From Clostridiales bacterium (GTDB lineage Bacteria; Bacillota; Clostridia; Christensenellales; UBA1242): a stretch of 5,015 nucleotides of DNA. A program made the position numbers and the translations under genes. The stretch lies in assembly GCA_003453435.1 (NCBI GenBank), contig DMLH01000096.1, forward strand, positions 1 to 5,015. The letters are read 5' to 3'. Within the stretch, counting starts at the first letter, position 1, and each line of letters begins with the position of its first letter. The notes under the pieces are model-generated. The model saw only the letters and a list, made by a program, of their open reading frames with translations. It was not told the DNA's origin and searched no databases. This document shows, in pieces, positions 4,644-5,015 of this stretch.

Positions 4644-5015
4644 GTGAAAAGCAAAAATTTGTGTTATGAAATACCAAATTACAAACAAGATGCAATAAAG
4701 CGTCTTGTAATTTTTGCATTAAGTTTTATGCTAATTTTTGTTATTTGTTTCAACATAAATTCATTTCTTAGAGTTTGGAATATTATTAATTATGACAAGT
4801 ATTTGGAGCAACTTTATAGCATTAAAAAAGAAAAGGGCTTGGAGGCATTAGTAGAAATCAATGAACAATGCATCGCATATATGGAGTGCGAGGATTTAAA
4901 CATACATTTGCCGATTGTTGAAGTGAGTGGCAAAAGTGATGAAGATTTTTATTTGAAGCACGACTTTTTAAAAAGAGAGAATGAACTTGGTTCGCCTTAT
5001 CAAAAATACGGAACA
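4644..5015 (+). CDS. Probable class B sortase, N-terminal part (3' end outside window)
   Basis: Class B sortases are membrane-anchored cysteine transpeptidases that attach or cross-link surface proteins at the cell wall. The 124 visible residues show a short cytoplasmic head, one hydrophobic segment at about 21-42 (LVIFALSFMLIFVICF and onward), a charged linker, and then LNIHLPIVEVSG (85-96), DEDFYLKHDF (99-108) and ELGSPYQKYG (114-123). This order, an I-LP-V strand, a YL--DF motif and a GS turn, is that of the first strands of the sortase B barrel. The catalytic His, Cys and Arg would lie beyond the window, so activity cannot be judged. The start is taken as GTG at 4644; there is no ribosome binding site, but the promoter spacing fits a leaderless message. 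The next in-frame ATG lies inside the membrane segment and would damage it. The preceding cysteine-rich protein lacks a sorting signal and is probably not a substrate. Confidence 0.75.
   Translation, partial: MKSKNLCYEIPNYKQDAIKRLVIFALSFMLIFVICFNINSFLRVWNIINYDKYLEQLYSIKKEKGLEALVEINEQCIAYMECEDLNIHLPIVEVSGKSDEDFYLKHDFLKRENELGSPYQKYGT

Noticed and set aside
1..5015. CRISPR array, tRNA, rRNA, insertion sequence or phage genes
   Set aside because: No regularly spaced repeats, no tRNA cloverleaf or rRNA-like segment, and no transposase or integrase motifs were seen on either strand.

Overview
The window is AT-rich, uses the standard code, and carries strong Shine-Dalgarno sites (AGGAGG, AAAGGAGGT), sigma-A-type promoters, U-tailed terminators, a zinc-finger type L32, a lon-engB pair and a probable class B sortase. 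This points to a low-GC Gram-positive of the Bacillota, most likely a Clostridia-type anaerobe and perhaps an uncultured gut lineage. A cysteine-rich protein with a sigma-K-like promoter suggests, but does not prove, that it forms spores.

Layout, all on the + strand: (1) 1-236, the 3' end of ackA (acetate kinase). (2) 237-366, a spacer with a consensus sigma-A promoter for rpmF, followed by rpmF (ribosomal protein L32) and its terminator at 562-585. (3) 586-791, a regulatory region with a sigma-A promoter, a direct repeat overlapping the -35, and an inverted repeat that would form the 5' end of the lon mRNA. (4) 792-3089, lon, a full-length ATP-dependent protease with both catalytic dyad residues. 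(5) 3090-3156, a compact junction in which the lon terminator contains the -35 of the engB promoter. (6) 3157-3735, engB (ysxC), a ribosome-assembly GTPase that appears to be translated from a leaderless mRNA. (7) 3736-3882, a spacer with repeated TGYATAAA boxes and a sigma-K-like promoter. (8) 3883-4530, an unrecognised 215-residue protein with nine cysteines, followed by a terminator at 4548-4568. (9) 4644-5015, the start of a membrane-anchored protein resembling class B sortases, cut by the window edge and also apparently leaderless.

Most of this is housekeeping: acetate/ATP metabolism, ribosome structure and assembly, and protein quality control. Each gene after ackA has its own plausible promoter, and terminators follow rpmF, lon and the cysteine-rich gene, so the region reads as a series of single-gene units rather than one operon. 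The points most worth a second look are two promoters placed so that transcription would begin exactly on the start codon (engB and the sortase), the layered control elements in front of lon, and the cysteine-rich protein behind a possible sporulation promoter. I see no convincing new defence, mobile or RNA-based system here.
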